From: CAMDPA01 sp965223035
GTDB lineage: Bacteria; Pseudomonadota; Alphaproteobacteria; Rhizobiales; Hyphomicrobiaceae
NCBI GenBank assembly: GCA_965223035.1
Contig: OZ244980.1
Span: forward strand, 2,232,001 to 2,296,000
DNA: 64,000 nt
Direction of reading: 5' to 3'
Part shown: one piece after another, positions 34,020-41,841 of the stretch
Layout of the letters: every line of letters begins with the position of its first letter
How positions within the stretch are numbered: position 1 is the first letter of the stretch
Made by a program: the position numbers and the translations under genes
Notes under the pieces: generated by a model
Told to the model about the DNA's origin: nothing
The model's input: the letters and a program-made list of their open reading frames with translations, nothing else
Database searches by the model: none

Positions 34020-34942
34020 TTCGGTCTTTTCACCAGATCAACAAAGATGTCTTCAAGCGAACTTTGTGTGGTCCTCAGATCACGGAACACGATGCCGGCT
34101 TGGCGCAGATCGTTGAGCAGGGCCGTGATGCCGGTGCGCTGGCCTTGGGTGTCGTAGGTGAAGATCAGCTCAGTGCCGCCGGCGGCTATTTCGAGTTTAT
34201 GCCCGGCCAGTTCAGCGGGTACAGCCTCGATGGCTCCGGCGAGCTGGATCGCCAACTGCTTTTTGCCAAGCTTACGCATCAGCGTCGCCTTGTCCTCCAC
34301 CAGCATCAGTTCCCCGTGATTGATGACGCCGATCCGATCGGCCATGTCCTCGGCTTCCTCGATATAGTGGGTGGTCAGGATGATCGTCACACCGGAATCG
34401 CGCATTGTGCGTACCAGTGCCCACATATCCTGGCGCAACTCAACGTCGACGCCGGCGGTCGGCTCGTCGAGGAACAGGATCGGCGGCGCGTGCGACATCG
34501 CCTTGGCAATCATCACGCGACGTTTCATGCCGCCGGACAACGTCATGATGCGATTGTCCTTCTTGTCCCATAACGACAGGTCCCTCAGCACCTGCTCGAT
34601 GTAGGCGGCGTCCGGCGCCTTGCCAAACAACTCCCGCGAGAATGACACCGTGCTCCAGACCGTCTCGAAGGCGTCGGTGGTCAGCTCTTGCGGGACCAAA
34701 CCGATCCGAGCCCGGGTGTGACGAAATTGGGAGACATTGTCGTAGCCGTCGACGGTGACGGTTCCGCGCGTGGCTTTGACGATCCCGCACACGATGTTGA
34801 TCAGGGTGGTCTTGCCGGCACCGTTCGGGCCAAGCAGTGCGAAGATCTCGCCGCTACGGATGTCGAGGCTCAGATCCTTGAGCGCTTGAAAGCCCGAAGC
34901 GTAGGACTTCTCGAGATGCTTGATGGAAATGATGGGGTCCAT
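34016..34942 (-). CDS. ABC transporter ATP-binding protein (YadG-like)
   Basis: 308 residues from the ATG at 34942; a GTG two codons earlier is an alternative. Walker A GPNGAGKTTLINIV, a Q-loop around VPQELTTDAFETVWS, signature LSGGMKRRVMIAKAM, Walker B ILFLDEPTAGVDVELR and H-loop ILTTHYIEEAEDMADR are all intact. The C-terminal 90 residues are an accessory domain typical of ABC-2 partners. Forms a transporter with the overlapping permease. Confidence 0.93.
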   Translation of the reverse strand: MDPIISIKHLEKSYASGFQALKDLSLDIRSGEIFALLGPNGAGKTTLINIVCGIVKATRGTVTVDGYDNVSQFRHTRARIGLVPQELTTDAFETVWSTVSFSRELFGKAPDAAYIEQVLRDLSLWDKKDNRIMTLSGGMKRRVMIAKAMSHAPPILFLDEPTAGVDVELRQDMWALVRTMRDSGVTIILTTHYIEEAEDMADRIGVINHGELMLVEDKATLMRKLGKKQLAIQLAGAIEAVPAELAGHKLEIAAGGTELIFTYDTQGQRTGITALLNDLRQAGIVFRDLRTTQSSLEDIFVDLVKRPK

Positions 34943-35154
34943 GGTCACGCCAAGTGTCGGCCTGCTGGGATGCGGCCGTTGGGGTTATGCCCACGACAGG
35001 GGGCGAGGGTCAATGTCGTCGAATAAAGCCGAGTGGAGAGGTCAGAGGGGCGGGCGACCCCGGCTGGCGGGGCGGGCAGGAGCAACCATTGACCTTGCAG
35101 TGGTGTCGGTTACTGTCACGCTTATGATGTACCGAGAGCTGCGAGAGGGATCAG

Positions 35155-36435
35155 ATGCTGTCACCCGCCGATAATGCGCTGCTGTGCGGGACGGGGCCAG
35201 GCACGCCGATGGGCGAGCTAATGCGTCGGTATTGGGTGCCATTTCTGTATTCCAGCGAGCTGCCGGTGCCGGACGCTCCACCGGTACGCGTTAAACTGCT
35301 GTCCGAGCGGCTGTTGGCATTCCGCGATAGCGACGGGCGGATCGGACTGATCGATGAATTCTGCGCGCATCGTGGCGTCTCGCTGTGGTTTGGTCGAAAC
35401 GAGGAGCGCGGGCTGCGTTGCCCCTACCACGGCTGGAAATACGATGTCACCGGTCAGTGTACGGACGTGCCATCGGAGCCGGTCGAGTCGGGCTATTGTG
35501 CGAAAATCAAGCTGACGTCCTACCCCTGTTTTGAGAAAGGTGGGGTGATTTGGACCTACATGGGGCCGCCGGAGGTGCAGCCGGCCTATCCCGCATTTGA
35601 ATGGCTCGATCTGCCAGCCTCGCATCGCTATCTGAAAAAACGACATCAAGAATGCAACTGGTTGCAGGCGATGGAGGGCGGCATCGATTCCAGCCATGTG
35701 TCGTGGCTGCATTCCGGAGAGTTGAAATCGGACCCGTTGCACGTCTCCAGGGGTGCAACCTATCAACAGGATAGAACACCGAAATTCGAGGTGGTCGAGA
35801 GCCCCGGCGGGCTATTGATAGGCGTTCGCCGCAATGCCGAGCCCGGGCATTATTATTGGCGGATTAGCCAATTCATCATGCCGTGGTACACGATGATCCC
35901 ACCTTATGGTGAAAATGCGCTCAACGGCCATGCTTGGGTCCCGATCGACGATGAGAATTGTATTGTCTGGTCGTTTACATGGCATCCGGCGCGGTCGCTG
36001 TCGGATGCCGAGCTGGCGACGATGGACAAGGGCGGCGGCATGCATGTCGAACTGATTCCCGGCACGTTTCGGCCCGTGGCCAACAAGGACAACGACTACA
36101 TGATCGATCGTCAGGCGCAGAAGGAGGGTCGCTACTACTCCGGAGTGGCCGGCATCGCTATGCAAGATGCATCGCTGCAAGAGAGCATGGGACCGATCGT
36201 CGATCGGAGCCAGGAGAACCTGGTCTCCACGGACAATGCGATCATCATGGCACGGACAATGCTGAAGCGTGCGGCGGTTGCGCTGCGCGACAAGCAGACC
36301 ACGCCACGCGGGCTGGAGCGGGAAAACCATCGGGTGCGATCGGCGTCGTTCGTGCTGCCGGAAGCAGTGCCGTTTGCGCGCGCCCGGTCGGAGGATCTCA
36401 AGGTGCGGGAAGGGATCGCTCACACCGGTGTTTGA
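35155..36435 (+). CDS. Rieske-type aromatic ring oxygenase alpha subunit (phthalate 4,5-dioxygenase-like)
   Basis: 426 residues, the usual length for this clade. An N-terminal Rieske domain carries C-x-H-x16-C-x2-H (CAHRGVSL... then CPYHGWKYD) at about residues 68-90. The catalytic domain begins with MEGGIDSSHVSWLH, which supplies the mononuclear iron ligands and the bridging Asp. AGAGGG-type ribosome binding site precedes the ATG. Such proteins hydroxylate aromatic acids or cleave aryl ethers with a partner reductase, which is not encoded here. The next gene encodes gentisate dioxygenase, so this enzyme could feed a hydroxybenzoate or gentisate route. Confidence 0.9.
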   Translation: MLSPADNALLCGTGPGTPMGELMRRYWVPFLYSSELPVPDAPPVRVKLLSERLLAFRDSDGRIGLIDEFCAHRGVSLWFGRNEERGLRCPYHGWKYDVTGQCTDVPSEPVESGYCAKIKLTSYPCFEKGGVIWTYMGPPEVQPAYPAFEWLDLPASHRYLKKRHQECNWLQAMEGGIDSSHVSWLHSGELKSDPLHVSRGATYQQDRTPKFEVVESPGGLLIGVRRNAEPGHYYWRISQFIMPWYTMIPPYGENALNGHAWVPIDDENCIVWSFTWHPARSLSDAELATMDKGGGMHVELIPGTFRPVANKDNDYMIDRQAQKEGRYYSGVAGIAMQDASLQESMGPIVDRSQENLVSTDNAIIMARTMLKRAAVALRDKQTTPRGLERENHRVRSASFVLPEAVPFARARSEDLKVREGIAHTGV

Positions 36436-36536
36436 GGCCGGGGCCGCACGAGGATAGGTGCGACGCGGAGAGGTGGTCCGCGACAACGGCAGCTTAGGCA
36501 TTGGACTTGGGACACGTCAGTCGGGAGACGATCGCC

Positions 36537-37637
36537 ATGCGAGAAGACATCATCGGTCGTGCCAACGTCGAGGACACACCGGAGCTGCTGGGCTACTACG
36601 ATGAGTTGGAGCAGCTCAACGCCGGCGCGTTGTGGACCGTCGCCAACAAGATCGAGCCGTGGTTTCCGCAATCGGATTCGGTGCCGCTGATTTGGCGCTA
36701 CACGGATCTGCGTGATCATGTGTTGCGGTCGGTGGATCTGGTGACGCCTGAAAAGGCCGGGCGCCGGGTGATCTATTTGTCCAATCCGGCCCGGCGCGAG
36801 TTTACCGCTGCGGTGGGCTGGCTCTACACCGGTCTTCAGGTGATGCATCCCGGTGAGGTGGCGACCGCGCACAATCATTCCGCATCGGCCCTGCGCTTCA
36901 TCATGGAGGGCTCCGGCGCCTATACGGTGGTCGACGGCCACAAAGTGACACTGGGGGCCAACGATCTGGTATTGACGCCGAACGGCACCTGGCACGAGCA
37001 TGGCGTGGCAGACGACGGTAGCCCCTGTATCTGGCAGGACGGTTTGGATATTCCCTTGATGAACGCGCTGGAGGCCAATTTCTTCGCTGTTCACCCCGAT
37101 CTTTACCAGCAGGTCGAGCACCCGGTGAACGATACCTCGGACGCGTGGGCCGTGCCGGGCCTGCAGCCGGCAGGGGTGCAATGGACCAAAGGCTATTCGC
37201 CGTTGCTGAAGTACGAATGGGGACCGACCTATGAGTCTTTACTGCGCTATGCCAAATCGACGCCGGGTTCGCCGTTCGATGGCGTGCTTCTCAACTACGT
37301 CAATCCGGTGACCGGTGGTCCGGTGATGCAGACCATGGGCTGCGCGATGCAACTGCTGCGACCGGGCGAGCGCACCAAGGCGCACCGCCATACCGGGTCG
37401 AGCATTTACCAGGTCGCCAAAGGCGCCGGTTACTCGATCATTGGCGGCCAGCGCTTCGACTGGAGCGAGCGTGACATTTTCTGTGTGCCGTCGTGGACGT
37501 TCCACGAGCACGCGAACGCCTCAGACGGTGACGATGCGTGCCTGTTCTCGTTCAACGACCTTCCCGTAATGACGGCGCTCGGCCTTTATCGGGAGGAGGC
37601 CTACGGTGACAATCAGGGCAATCAGCCTTTGAACTGA
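36537..37637 (+). CDS. Gentisate 1,2-dioxygenase
   Basis: 366 residues from the ATG at 36537, preceded by GGGAGACGATCGCC; the open frame starts 12 codons earlier. It has the bicupin form of gentisate dioxygenases. The first cupin holds HPGEVATAHNHSASALRFIMEG with the iron-binding histidines, then LTPNGTWHEHG. The second holds LRPGERTKAHRHTGSSIYQVAKG and VPSWTFHEH. It opens the ring of gentisate (2,5-dihydroxybenzoate) to maleylpyruvate. Co-orientation with the Rieske gene and proximity of an FAH-family hydrolase support a gentisate pathway, but maleylpyruvate isomerase is not visible. Related salicylate 1,2-dioxygenases share this fold. Confidence 0.88.
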   Translation: MREDIIGRANVEDTPELLGYYDELEQLNAGALWTVANKIEPWFPQSDSVPLIWRYTDLRDHVLRSVDLVTPEKAGRRVIYLSNPARREFTAAVGWLYTGLQVMHPGEVATAHNHSASALRFIMEGSGAYTVVDGHKVTLGANDLVLTPNGTWHEHGVADDGSPCIWQDGLDIPLMNALEANFFAVHPDLYQQVEHPVNDTSDAWAVPGLQPAGVQWTKGYSPLLKYEWGPTYESLLRYAKSTPGSPFDGVLLNYVNPVTGGPVMQTMGCAMQLLRPGERTKAHRHTGSSIYQVAKGAGYSIIGGQRFDWSERDIFCVPSWTFHEHANASDGDDACLFSFNDLPVMTALGLYREEAYGDNQGNQPLN

Positions 37638-37710
37638 TCGGTCGCCTTCGCAGGCAGGGTCAGGGTCGGTGTGTTTTGACGTTTCGTTGTGCGTGCGTGC
37701 GGTTGTTGGC

Positions 37711-37797
37711 GGCACAAAGGTGGTCGCTCTTAAGGTGGTGAGCAACCTGCTTCTCATCGGGATCGTTCCGAGTCCGATGAGAAGCAGGTTGCTCTAG
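37711..37797. repeat. Family A repeat, 5'-truncated copy (A6)
   Basis: Hairpin 1 is perfect, with 21-base arms and an inner stem CTGCTTCTCATCGG against CCGATGAGAAGCAG, ending CTAG. Only the right flank of hairpin 2 (GGCACAAAGGTGGTCGCTCTTAA) remains. It lies between gentisate dioxygenase and the GFA gene. Confidence 0.9.
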
Positions 37798-37835
37798 CGA
37801 CGGCAAATTCGGTGATCGATTGGGCGGAGGTTTCC

Positions 37836-38249
37836 ATGGCAGGATTTAGCGGCGGTTGCTTATGCGGCGCCATCAGATATGAGGTGGGTGCGGAGCCCAT
37901 ACGCATGGCGCGCTGTCATTGCGATGATTGCCGTCGCAGCACCGGTGCCGCTTTCGCGACCAATGTTTTCGTACCAGCTGACGCCCTTAAAATAGTCCAA
38001 GGCGAGCCGGCACAATATCAGCACGGGACCGACAGCGGGGCAACCATGACGCGGATGTTTTGTTCAGTGTGCGGCAGTCAGATCTTCGGATTTTCCAGCG
38101 GTGGTCCGGAGACTCGCGCGATTCGCGTTGGCAGCATCGACGACGCTCGATTCGTCAAACCGTCCGTGGAGGTCTACACGTCGCGCGCGTTGCCCTGCAC
38201 GACGTTGGGCGCCGATACCACCCACTATCCAGAAGGCCGCCCCCGTTAG
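37836..38249 (+). CDS. GFA family (glutathione-dependent formaldehyde-activating/CENP-V) zinc protein
   Basis: 137 residues from the ATG at 37836, with GGAGG just before it. The motifs GGCLCGAIRYE, CHCDDCRR and FCSVCGSQIF carry the conserved zinc cysteines of the family (C-x-C, C-x2-C, C-x2-C). The family is named for a proposed glutathione-formaldehyde enzyme but most members are uncharacterised. Its stop codon TAG is part of a TTAGATC sequence starting a degenerate family A remnant. Confidence 0.85.
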   Translation: MAGFSGGCLCGAIRYEVGAEPIRMARCHCDDCRRSTGAAFATNVFVPADALKIVQGEPAQYQHGTDSGATMTRMFCSVCGSQIFGFSSGGPETRAIRVGSIDDARFVKPSVEVYTSRALPCTTLGADTTHYPEGRPR

Positions 38250-38292
38250 ATCAATCTGCATTTGATCGGAATCGGGAGGCTTGCGATCAAAT
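38246..38292. repeat. Degenerate family A remnant (A7)
   Basis: It starts TTAGATC, then ATTTGATC pairs with GATCAAAT around GGAATCGGGAGG. The resemblance to hairpin 1 is partial, so the assignment is tentative. The remaining sequence to 38452 holds no gene. Confidence 0.4.
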
Positions 38293-38452
38293 GTGGAATT
38301 TGCCCTGCGCTTCAGGCACGATAATTTATGTGCGCGATGGTGGACTTGGATGGCCCCCAAAGTCGTCCACGCCCCCACCTTCGATATGGGCCAAGGGTCA
38401 AACTTGAGACGGTGTGGGGCGCCACGCCGGCACAAGCGATCAGGCCCAAGGC

Positions 38453-39622
38453 TCAAAGATAGGTTTCCTGCAGATCGACCGTGGTGCGTTGGCCGATATC
38501 GTCGATGTGGGCGGACAGCCAGCGTGAGGCGGTCTGGCGGCCCGCATCGCGCAGGTGGATCAGAAACGTCCAATCGGGGTTGAGCTTGGACTCGACGCCA
38601 TGGCGCGCCATCTCTTGATCGTCGCGGATGGCATGGATCAGCATGCGATTGTAACGGGTCTCGTCGATCGCGTGCTCCTCCAACAGCCGCGTGACGAACG
38701 TAATCGCTCGCATTTCGCGCATCAGGGAAGAGTTGAACGAGATCTCGTTCATGCGGTCGAAAATGTCATCGGCGCAGGTGGGCACGCTATCGCGTGCGAT
38801 CGGATTGATGTGAACGATGATGACGTCGTTTGACGCACCATGGTAAATCAGCGGGAAGATTGCCGGGTTGCCCATGAAGCCGCCATCCCAGTAGTGCTCA
38901 CCATCGATCTCGACGGCTTTGAAGATGTGGGGCAGGCAGGCCGAAGCCATGACGACGTCGGGGGTCAGCTCGGCGTTCTCGAACACCCGGATCTTTCCCG
39001 AGCGCACGTTGGTGGCCGATAAGAACAGCCGTGTCGCATGCGGGCAACATCTCAGACGCTCAAAGTCAACGACCTTTACCAGGACATCGCGGAGCGGATT
39101 GATATCGAACGGATTGAGCTGGTAGGGCGAGAACACACGGGTGATCGCCTCGAACATGTAAAAGGCGATGGAGGGGGGCGTTGGCTGGTGATTGGCGCTC
39201 AGCCATTGATCCCACGGTGTCGATTTGATCGGGCTCCACAGCTGACCGATGGCACTCGCCTCGCGCCAAAACGTTTCCAGCTTGGCCCGCGCCCCGTCAC
39301 GGCCGCCCTCCGACATCCCGATCGCCATCACCACCGCGTTCATGGCCCCGGCGCTGGTGGCGCTGATCGCGTCCGCTGCGAGCCGGTCATCCTCTAACAG
39401 TCGGTCCAGCACGCCCCAGGCGAAGGCGCCGTGGGCGCCACCGCCTTGCAGCGCCAGGTTAACCGGCAAGCGCGCGCCACGGGCGGCAATCTGTTCGGGC
39501 GTGCAAGACGTGGCTCGCGGGCGTGGGATCGGCGCAGTCCGCAGGCTGTGTTCGGACGGTGCGGCCGGCTTCGACGTCGTATCGCCGTGGGTGCTGGAAT
39601 TGGGTGCCTTGTGGCGTTGCAT
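38453..39622 (-). CDS. Patatin-like phospholipase family protein
   Basis: 389 residues from the ATG at 39622 (the frame opens at 39688; the start is uncertain). The glycine-rich oxyanion loop is QGGGAHGAFAWGVLDRLLED, the nucleophile elbow region SATSAGAMNAVV (usually GxSxG, here with Ala-Thr in place of Gly), and the Asp motif DGGFMGNP. It is probably a cytoplasmic or membrane-associated acyl hydrolase or lipid remodelling enzyme. No signal peptide is seen. The altered elbow does not exclude activity. Confidence 0.83.
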   Translation of the reverse strand: MQRHKAPNSSTHGDTTSKPAAPSEHSLRTAPIPRPRATSCTPEQIAARGARLPVNLALQGGGAHGAFAWGVLDRLLEDDRLAADAISATSAGAMNAVVMAIGMSEGGRDGARAKLETFWREASAIGQLWSPIKSTPWDQWLSANHQPTPPSIAFYMFEAITRVFSPYQLNPFDINPLRDVLVKVVDFERLRCCPHATRLFLSATNVRSGKIRVFENAELTPDVVMASACLPHIFKAVEIDGEHYWDGGFMGNPAIFPLIYHGASNDVIIVHINPIARDSVPTCADDIFDRMNEISFNSSLMREMRAITFVTRLLEEHAIDETRYNRMLIHAIRDDQEMARHGVESKLNPDWTFLIHLRDAGRQTASRWLSAHIDDIGQRTTVDLQETYL

Positions 39623-39800
39623 TGCAAGCTCGACGCTGTGGCAGTCTTTGGAGAGGACCAACGTTATAGTACGTGTGTCGGTTGGCAACCAGATCGCGAC
39701 AAGCCCGACCGATGCGCGCTGTTCTGTGATGGTTGGGATCAGCCACGCGCGATGCGTGGAACCGCCAAGGGCCGACAGCGGCCGATGGTCCAGGTGGTGG

Positions 39801-39954
39801 CTAGAGCAACCTGCCTTTGATCGGAATCGGAACGATCCCGATCAAAGGCAGAAAGTTGCTCACCACTTTAAGAGCGATCATCTTTGCGCCTTAAATCGGA
39901 ACCGGCGCAATTGGAATCGGCGTTGCGGTTCCGATTTAAGGCGCGATGATCTAG
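39801..39954. repeat. Family A palindromic repeat, full copy (A8)
   Basis: CTAG at both ends, in the inverse orientation: hairpin 1 first (CCTTTGATCGG against CCGATCAAAGG), then hairpin 2 with arms GCGCCTTAAATCGGAACCG and its complement, closing GATGATCTAG. It lies in the region between the divergent patatin and urtA genes. The stretch from 39955 to 40459 has no gene but holds B1 and the urt control sites. Confidence 0.95.
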
Positions 39955-40027
39955 ATGACGCCGGTTATATCGCCAGCCAGCCCACCGCTGCGTCATCGGC
40001 TTGGGGCTCGGTCCTCGCCTAAGCGCT

Positions 40028-40137
40028 CACAGTGAGCTGAAACCACCCTGCAGCCGCATCAGGCCCCGATCGCACGATGTTGCGGGTGGCCGGGTAGGGA
40101 GCGGGCCGGCAAGGCTGATCCGCCTCAAGCAGAGATG
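40028..40137. repeat. Family B repeat (B1)
   Basis: About 110 bases beginning CAGTGAGCTGAAACCACCCTG and containing GGTGGCCGGGTAGGGAGCGG and GCCGGCAAGGC. It matches the copy at 58.0 kb over most of its length with scattered substitutions. Confidence 0.7.
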
Positions 40138-40291
40138 ACCCGAGCCGGTGTTTTCAAACCGTCGGCTTGCGCTGTGCCCCAATCCTCGGTGATGCGACCG
40201 AACGGTCACCACTGGGTCGCGGTCGTGCTCTAATGCCAGTCGAACGCTTAGAGATCGTGCAAATTCGGGTTTGCCCAAATTCTAATCAAGT

Positions 40292-40308
40292 GCGCACAAA
40301 TTGTGCGC
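40292..40308. promoter_or_regulatory. Upstream palindrome, candidate NtrC-type activator site
   Basis: GCGCACAA and TTGTGCGC flank a single A. The arms are perfectly complementary. The site lies about 110-125 bases upstream of the sigma-54 promoter at 40405, the distance usual for bacterial enhancer binding proteins. The link to NtrC is inferred from position and the urea gene content. Confidence 0.5.
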
Positions 40309-40404
40309 CACGAAGAGTCTTACCGTCATTCTTTCCACACCCGGAAGCGATATTATTTTTTATATTTCAGCGGTTTATTCCGATCTAATTGGTGGGAAAA
40401 TGCA

Positions 40405-40420
40405 TTGGCACGGCGCTTGC
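40405..40420 (+). promoter_or_regulatory. Sigma-54 (RpoN) promoter for the urt-ure cluster
   Basis: TTGGCACGGCGCTTGC matches the -24/-12 consensus TGGCACN5TTGC, with GG (40407-40408) and GC (40419-40420) exactly 10 bases apart. It lies 40 bases upstream of the chosen urtA ATG. This implies nitrogen-controlled transcription through an RpoN activator such as NtrC. Confidence 0.8.
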
Positions 40421-40459
40421 GGCTGGTTAACCGGTTCTAACCGCAACCGGGAGATGTTG

Positions 40460-41749
40460 ATGGTCACCACCCGCAGATCGATCCTGGCGTCCATGGCCGC
40501 ACTGACCATGTCATTTGGTCTGGCCGGCGCTTCGACAGCGCAAGATACGATCAAGGTCGGCATTTTGCATTCACTTTCGGGCACGATGGCGATCAGTGAG
40601 ACGACCTTGAAGGACGTCATGCTGATGTTGATCGAGGAGCAAAATAAGAAAGGCGGATTGCTCGGCAAAAAGCTGGAGCCGGTCGTGGTCGATCCAGCAT
40701 CGAATTGGCCCTTGTTCGCGGAAAAGGCGCGCGAGCTGATCGCCCAGAATAAGGTGGCGGCGGTGTTCGGCTGCTGGACTTCGGTGTCGCGGAAATCCGT
40801 GCTGCCGGTGTTCAAAGAGCTGAATTCGATCCTATTCTACCCGGTCCAATACGAGGGCGAGGAAAGCGAGCGCAACGTGTTCTATACCGGTGCGGCGCCC
40901 AACCAGCAGGCGATCCCCGCGGTCGACTATCTGATGAGCGAGGATGGCGGCTCGGTGAAGCGCTGGGTGCTGGCGGGCACCGACTACGTTTATCCGCGTA
41001 CAACCAACAAAATCCTCGAGGCCTACTTGAAGTCCAAGGGCGTCAAGGCCGAGGACATCATGATCAACTACACGCCATTCGGTCATGCCGACTGGCAGAC
41101 GATCGTGGCCGACATCAAGAAATTCGGCTCGGCCGGCAAGAAAACCGCTGTGGTGTCGACCATCAATGGTGACGCCAACGTGCCGTTCTATAAAGAGCTG
41201 GCCAACCAAGGCATCAACGCCACCGACATCCCGGTCGTCGCCTTCTCGGTCGGCGAGGAAGAGCTGGCAGGCCTCGACACCTCGAATCTGGTCGGCCACC
41301 TGGCAGCTTGGAACTACTTCCAATCGGTGGAAAACGACGCCAACGCCGCGTTCATCAAGCAATGGAAGGCCTTTACCAAGAACCCGAAGCGGGTCACCAA
41401 CGATCCGATGGAGGCCCATTACATCGGCTTCAACATGTGGGTGAAGGCGGTCGAGAAGGCGGGAACGACCGATCCCGACAAGGTGATCGATGCGATCATT
41501 GGCATCGAGGTGCCGAACCTGACCGGTGGCATGTCGCAGATGCTGCCGAACCATCACATCACCAAGCCGGTCCTGATCGGCGAGATCTTGGAAGACGGGC
41601 AGTTCGACACGGTGTGGCAGACCGATGGACTGGTGCCCGGCGACGCCTGGTCGGACTTCCTACCCGGGTCCAAGGATTTGATCGGCGACTGGGTCGGCAA
41701 GAAGTGCGGCAACTTCAACACAGCCACCGGCACATGTGGAGCGTCCTGA
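40460..41749 (+). CDS. urtA: Urea ABC transporter substrate-binding protein UrtA
   Basis: 429 residues from the ATG at 40460. GGGAG ends six bases before it, better than for the ATG at 40454. The N-terminus TTRRSILASMAALTMSFGLAG is a Tat-like twin-arginine signal peptide. The mature protein begins DTIKVGILHSLSGTMAISE, the typical opening of the UrtA/amide-binding family (Periplas_BP, leucine-type). The remaining body has the usual two-lobe fold, including VDPASNWPLFAEKARELI. It binds urea, possibly short amides, in the periplasm and delivers it to UrtBC. First gene of the cluster, 92 bp ahead of urtB. Confidence 0.93.
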   Translation: MVTTRRSILASMAALTMSFGLAGASTAQDTIKVGILHSLSGTMAISETTLKDVMLMLIEEQNKKGGLLGKKLEPVVVDPASNWPLFAEKARELIAQNKVAAVFGCWTSVSRKSVLPVFKELNSILFYPVQYEGEESERNVFYTGAAPNQQAIPAVDYLMSEDGGSVKRWVLAGTDYVYPRTTNKILEAYLKSKGVKAEDIMINYTPFGHADWQTIVADIKKFGSAGKKTAVVSTINGDANVPFYKELANQGINATDIPVVAFSVGEEELAGLDTSNLVGHLAAWNYFQSVENDANAAFIKQWKAFTKNPKRVTNDPMEAHYIGFNMWVKAVEKAGTTDPDKVIDAIIGIEVPNLTGGMSQMLPNHHITKPVLIGEILEDGQFDTVWQTDGLVPGDAWSDFLPGSKDLIGDWVGKKCGNFNTATGTCGAS

Positions 41750-41841
41750 TCTGATGTTATGGGGCCGAAGGCGGGCGCCGGATCGGTGCTCGCTTTTGGC
41801 CGACACGCGCGATCTGCACCTAATCGCTGGAGACTCTGGTC

